From positions 79,238,570 through 79,302,569 of the forward strand of contig NC_089598.1 of NCBI RefSeq assembly GCF_019320115.1: a DNA stretch of 64,000 nt, read 5' to 3'. This document shows positions 58,710 to 64,000 of this stretch, piece by piece. Position numbers and translations under genes: made by a program. The stretch comes from Miscanthus floridulus. Lineage: Eukaryota; Streptophyta; Magnoliopsida; Poales; Poaceae. A model generated the notes under the pieces. It was given only the letters and a program-made list of their open reading frames with translations. It was not told the origin of the DNA and made no database searches. Each line of letters starts with the position of its first letter. Position 1 is the stretch's first letter.

Positions 58710-59466
58710 ATAGCATCGGCCATGGCAACACTATAGGCACGATGGTGGTTCGACAGCCATCCTATGCGACGTGGTCTCTGCTGTGGTCTTTGTTATCATC
58801 TTCTGATTTCCTAGGGTGTCGTGCAGGAGTTGGTGGCTGCCCCCGAGTCATGGATTGCCTTGTTGCCTTAAAGAGCATGGGGCCATGATCTCTATCATTG
58901 GGATCATGGTTCCCGCCAGCCTAGATGGCCTCTGAGTCAAGGCCCTCATCGTGGTTCCCATCCTGTAGTGCATAGGATCATACTCTTGTCTCATTGGGCC
59001 GTATCTAACCGGTGTTCATCGCACCTATCGTCATCATTTTGGGTAGTATTGTCTTGTTTGTGTGGCATGGCATAGGGATGGCATCTAACTAGGCTAAGGT
59101 GACTCCTGTCCCCTCGGTCCTTGCGGGGTTAGTGCAGCGTGCTTATCCTTGTTAGAGCAGGCATGCTTGGTGGTGCTCGACCTCTCCCTGTTCCTTCTAG
59201 GGGTCGTGATGGGGGAGAGGCCATGTGCCTTTCTAGCGTCATGTGGCTAAGGCAGTAGGGAGCGGTCGTGGCTGACCCTGGCCTTATCATCTGGCCTGGC
59301 TTGCTTGGCTTAGCTAGGCCTAGATTGTTCAGGCTTTCGCTAGCTGATGTATTGTGGGCCGCGTGGCCTGCTAACTAATCGGTGCCTTGAGACACCCTTG
59401 GGTTATAACCCCAACACAGGTAACAAGGATATGTGGTACAAGAATAATCTAGGTAAAGTCCTTGAA

Positions 59467-62400
59467 TGTAACACCTCGGGTGTTAGCCTTGCATAACTTG
59501 ACTTGCATAACATGAGCATGAGCATCAAGCATTCATAAATCAACATTTACAATTGAAACATTTGATCAAAACATATGAAACATTTCTTGTTATTTCATGT
59601 TTCTTGGAACATATGCATATGATCTTATACAAATGAATGCAAGTGGGAAATGCTAGTCACTAAAACACCTTAGCTATACTTAGGTTAACAAAAGGAACCT
59701 TGTTCATGAAGGCCACATTTCATGATCTAGCACTTAAGTGGTATTTCATGTGTTGACCTGAATAGCTATATGAGTGACTACTACATGAAATGCTTAAATG
59801 ACCTTGCAAATTGTTTTAACATGCTTAGAGTATCATCATGAACAACTTTGGTATTTAGGACTAGGGCTAGTTTGGTCATTTAGCCATGGTTTGAATGTGC
59901 ATCATGATTTCAAAGTGACATGTTTGACTAAAGTTGAACTAGGTGTTAGAGACCTTGCATGGAGGAGTTCACTAAAGCAAAGTTGTAGTGTTTGACATAA
60001 GGAACAACTTTTATTTTTGGGTCATGAACTGATTTAGCTTCTAACATGCTTGAATGGGTCCCACAAAAACCAGCAAAACTAAGCTTTCATTACTTAACAA
60101 ATTTTTCTAAGTCCTTTTTGCTATGGCAGTTGACAGGCTCACCTTAGGATCGATTTTTCTCCCTATCTGTTGCGAATTAGAGGAAGGTTTCTTAAGTGAT
60201 TTTGTAAATGGTACATAGGTCTACAAAATATATTCTGGATGTTTGCACGAAGGAGCCACCGATTAGCCGATAAACCGTTTCGAAAACGCGCTGTCAGGCA
60301 CTGATCGGGCGACTGACGAACTGAATCGTTCGTTCTTCAGTGGCCGATCGGGGCAGAGTCCGCGCGCCGCGTGGACGTCGCGGCTGGCCGCGCGTCACCG
60401 GCGCTCTGTCCAGCGCGGCCAAGGCAGGCAGGCGCGCGCCTTCAAGTCCCCAGCACCCGCCCGCACTCAGCCACGCTCCATTTTCACTTCGCCTCGGTCT
60501 CCTTCGCCGTTCGCAGCGCCCGCAAGCACAGCAGCAGCGCCGCCGTCGCCGTTGACGGCACCAACCCACGCCTGGCCACTCAATCGCCACCGCAACCTCT
60601 TCACCATCATCTCAGCGACTCACTGCGCCCGCCCGTGCCCGCTGACCACGCTCGGTAAGCTCCAGCCGCGTGCACAGGCTTGCCGGAGCTCCTGCCGCTA
60701 GCTCCGTCATCGTGGCCGGAGCGCCACAGTCCCCCTCTTCAAGCATTAGCTAGCGCGCTAGGTCCGCCGTAGTACCCCGGTGCTCGTCCGAGCCTTAGGT
60801 CGGGTCACCGAGGACGTCGTCGGCGTTTTGCCGTGGTCCAGCCTCGCCATTCCGCCATGGCCGCTGCCGCTAGCTCTAGGGTCAGCAATAGGTCCGACCA
60901 AGCGGCTCAATAGGTTCGCCAGGTCATGTAGGTCCTACCCTGATGACCTCACCGCCGGCGAAGCTCGCCATCGTCGAGCCGCAGTCGCGCAGTGCCCAGC
61001 AGCGCCGCTGCTCTGCTCCATGTCACTGACGCGTGGGGTCCCCCTGACCACCGGGTCCCACCTGTCAGCGACAGCAGTAGAGAGGGCCAACTCATTTTGA
61101 ATCCAGTTTTTGATTTGTTTTGTGAAATTTGTATCTCCAGTTTGCTAGCTCCAAAAATTGTGAAATAAATATGATTATGTTGCTTAGGAAGTGTAGTATT
61201 TAGTAAAAATATGTTCTTGGCTTCAATAGTAGAAATTTCTGAAAATTTAAATAGGGATTTCAAATGTGCTTTTGAATGCATTCAAATCTGTTTATTTTAT
61301 ATCTAGAGTTCCTGTGCTCCAAAATTTATGAAATTTTTGTGGTAGGCTATTCTTGTCATACCTGAGCTTGGATAAAAATTTGAGAACCAGTGTATGTGTA
61401 GATCTATAGTTATAGATTTTTCTTTTATAAATAGTTAATCCTTGCATGAATTTTTATAAATTAATTATAAGTCCAAAATTCATGAAATTTATTGGAGGTG
61501 ATACTAGTACCATATGGATGTTAAGAAAAATAAGAAATCTGTTGCTTGACACTTTTCAATAGGATTTTCCATTTATGCCATTTCAAGCCTTGCTTCCTTA
61601 TCATTTTTGTATAGGATGTTCTACTTAGTAAAATGACATGAAATTTTTATAGTAGCCCTTTGATAGCATTAGTAAGACTCTGTAAAATTTTGAGAATTTA
61701 TTAAGCACATTTGATATATATTTATTATTTAGCCTAGATATCTAAATAAAATAATAAAGGCAATTTAATAAATAGTTTGGGCTTCACCATTATATCATCT
61801 TAACTGTATTTGGTATGCTTACACTGTTGGTAGGTTATATGTTGTTAAATTTTGAATGATTACCTGATGTAAAAATATTCTTACTTTATATTGCATGTTA
61901 ACACATTTCTGGACTGATTCTAGAGTGTAATGAGTTACATGTTGAAACAAGTGTAGACTGTAAAAATGGTTAATAACAAAGTTGTAGAGAATTTGATAAG
62001 CTTTCCAGAAAGTCCAGGATCACTGTTTTTGAAATTTTAGAACTCCAGTTATGAGTGAAACAAGTAGCTGCTGGTTATGGTGTAGTCGATGCATTGTAGA
62101 AATAGTTAAATAATAATTGAGAAGAGATATGCACCTACTCAAACAACGCGATGCACTTGTTAACATCTATGCATTCGTGATACTCATACCATACTCATGC
62201 ATCTAGGATCGGAGGAAGAGATCACGTTGCTGGAATTCGAAGAAGCAGAGGAAGGGAACCCGTAGGAGAATCCGCAAGTCCCCGCTCCCGAAGGCGTGGA
62301 GCAGAACCCTGAAGAGCTTCCGGAGTGCCCTGACCATCGTCCTACTTCCTTTCTGCGAGGCAAGCCCCGGAGCATTATAAGTCTCCCAGTAATTTACAAA

Positions 62401-63854
62401 TGTTTACTTACGTATTTATGATTGATGCATTAGGTATAAGAGTTGAATGAAACCACTTGATGCATGTACATTCCTTGTCCAGATATTAACCCTTTAACCG
62501 GTATAGGTCCAGGATCGAATATATGCTTAGCCATGCTTAGACCGGTAGAAGTCGGGTGATGTCCTGTTACCTGTGAGATATAGGTGGATACCGGAGCACG
62601 GTTGGCTATATCTGCTATCGTGGAACAGAACCATGTGGTAAAATAAATTGAGACCGGGCGGGATGTCGATAGAAAAGCAACAAGGCATGGAGGTCTTGGG
62701 TGTGGATCTATCCCCGTCTGTGTCGATCAAGGACCGTATCGTTGTTGGAACTTCTGACAAGATTGAACGCATGCCTCTCACTTAGCTGGCCGGATAACTC
62801 GTTCCGACCGCGAAGCCGAGTAATTCAACTCAGGCCGGGAATCGTTCTGTTGTGCGCTCCTTCCGGGGAACGATCAGACTGAGCCCAAGGGCAGGCTTGG
62901 CCTGAGCATCCTGGCATCTGGTGTTCCAGATTGTGCGGCACAGTACGAACCCGCGAAATGTGTACCGGAGTTGTACCAAAGGTGACCTAAGACTATCGTG
63001 GCTGATAGATCTAGGTTTGTGTTAGGAATAAATTCCTAGCTGGTTGAAATTGATTCGAATCGCCGTCTCTCCCGGATAGTGAGAAACTTGGCTAGCTCCA
63101 ACATCGTAGTAACTGTGTTATGAAACGTGATGGTTCAAATGAATATGGAATTGCAATATCTGCTATGGTTACTATTGTATGATTCTAAATAACATACCAC
63201 ATGTTTGGCATAGGATAGTTGCTAACCTAGAAATGGATAGTTATAATTAACTTGATAAAAGAATCACAACTGTACAACGGTTAATTGCCTTTTTCGCAAA
63301 AATGTTGTCAAGTTACGTCCACTTATACAGCCTTGCATAATCCTTGGAGTCATTTTATTTCTGGTTCATGACGGGTAAGTCTAGCTGAGTACCTTCTCGT
63401 ACTCAAGGTTTATTTTCCCATTGTTGCAGATGGCATTGTGTATCATGGTTATTGCAAGAGTTGCTTCTATCCCGCTGTGGATGAGGAGTAAGCCTTGGGC
63501 AGGCTTCCTTAGTAATTCCTATCTTTGCTTTTGCGGACCGTGATCTGGTTTGGCACTGTATTAAACTATGTTGGAAAACTTTATCTCGAACTTATTTGCT
63601 TCCGCTTTGTTTATCAAACTTGTTTTGTAATAACGTTTATTCGTACTCTGATGACGAAAAGTATCTGTGAACTTTATGTAATATGTGGCATGTATGTTGA
63701 ATCCTGTACGATCTTGGTTGTTGTAAATCGTTTATCGAGACCCGTCGTGGTACTCGACGGACTACCGGGTTTATATGGGTTCAAGTATGACAGTGCGACA
63801 GCTTGCGGATTGCCATTATACTTGTATTCTTATAAATTGGTCGGTTCTGCGACA
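59467..63854 (+). repeat. 5' LTR (4.4 kb) of a large chromovirus-like gypsy element
   Basis: It begins TGTAACACCTCGGGTGTTAG and ends GGTTCTGCGACA, directly before a Met-tRNA-type primer site. The TGTAACACC start and 4-kb length are typical of Tekay/Del-type gypsy elements in grasses. Inside are an AT-rich start, a GC-rich block (60290-61080) and a long AT-rich part with repeated CATGAAATTT words. The open frames in the GC block (60294-60658, 60780-61100) are composition artefacts. Internal genes lie beyond the right edge. Confidence 0.75.
60290..61080. other. GC-rich block inside the large LTR
   Basis: About 800 bp of high GC with overlapping Arg/Ala/Pro-rich frames on both strands and no conserved motif. 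It sits where LTR promoter and leader sequences are expected. Confidence 0.45.
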
Positions 63855-63856
63855 GC

Positions 63857-63868
63857 TGGCATCAGAGC
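63857..63868 (+). promoter_or_regulatory. Primer-binding site of the large gypsy element
   Basis: TGGCATCAGAGC, two bases after the LTR end. It matches the Met-tRNA primer site TGGTATCAGAGC with one change. The internal region continues beyond 64000. Confidence 0.8.
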
Positions 63869-64000
63869 AAGATTCAACGTTAATTGTCACAAGTGTATTT
63901 AAAAACAAAAGTTTTTGTTTTCCAAAAACCCCTCTCTAGCAACTATTAGTATATAATAGGTATTTGAAATCTAAAGTGTGCCAATGATCACTTTCCTTAT

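Larger units (their letters stand above)
54052..59416 (-). mobile_element. LTR-like segment (TGTTGG...CCAACA), split by a nested element
   Basis: It starts TGTTGGTGTTTTGTAAACC at 54052 and resumes after the nested element to end AACCCCAACA at 59416. Without the insertion it is about 1.23 kb. The GGATTTATACTGGTTCAGGC word near 54149 matches the minus-oriented segments at 18497 and 35725. I saw no polypurine tract or primer site beside it and could not confirm a target duplication, so it is a solo LTR or a remnant of a larger element. Confidence 0.55.

Noticed and set aside
54052..59416. Target-site duplication around the split LTR
   Set aside because: CATAG before 54052 and CAGGT after 59416 do not match, so I do not claim an intact insertion.
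60294..61281. Frames in the GC-rich block of the large LTR
   Set aside because: Located inside a 4.4 kb LTR, low complexity, no domain.
1..64000. tRNA, rRNA, CRISPR, organelle DNA inserts, prokaryotic systems
   Set aside because: No cloverleaf with A and B boxes, no rRNA core words, no regular repeat-spacer array and no chloroplast or mitochondrial gene found on reading.

Overview
This window looks like repeat-rich nuclear DNA of a grass, probably of the sorghum/sugarcane/Miscanthus group. The evidence is an RTE-type LINE, Ty1-copia and Ty3-gypsy elements with plant Met-tRNA primer sites, Tourist-like MITEs with TTA target duplications, CACTA termini, and decayed GRF zinc-finger and F-box/FBA genes of grass type. 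I found no intact host gene, tRNA, rRNA, CRISPR array or bacterial-style operon. Almost every recognisable coding region belongs to a transposable element or is broken.

The main feature is a head-to-tail duplication of about 17.23 kb. Copy A runs from beyond the left edge to 23904. Copy B runs from 23905 to 41132. The copies differ by only about 20 substitutions (counted by eye) plus homopolymer indels. Each copy holds, left to right: the 5' part of a minus-strand RTE LINE; a 6.7 kb AT-rich spacer with several MITEs and a long hairpin; a broken coiled-coil gene; a CACTA terminus; diverged LTR pieces; a gag-only retroelement remnant with four zinc knuckles; and a long non-coding tail. The junction at 23904/23905 cuts the LINE reverse transcriptase just after RT motif A.

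Copy A also carries a complete Ty1-copia element (8749-15632, minus strand) that copy B lacks. Copy B keeps the empty AGCAG site, so the insertion came after the duplication. Its two 508-bp LTRs look identical. Its coding region has three lesions: a frameshift between gag and pol, a lysine at the integrase catalytic-Glu position, and an in-frame stop before the reverse transcriptase.

Right of the duplication, 41133-44084 is the tail and 2.4 kb 3' LTR of the gag-only element. From 44085 to 50339 lies a region with a broken GRF zinc-finger gene, two tandem repeats with units of about 117 and 119 bp, an internally deleted F-box/FBA gene, and CACTA-like subterminal DNA. From 50340 to about 53000 there is a decayed Ty3-gypsy 5' LTR plus gag. 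From 54052 to 59416 there is a minus-oriented LTR split by a 4.1 kb non-autonomous LTR element (54576-58709). From 59467 the window holds a 4.4 kb LTR of a large chromovirus-like gypsy element, whose primer-binding site sits at 63857 and whose body continues past the right edge.
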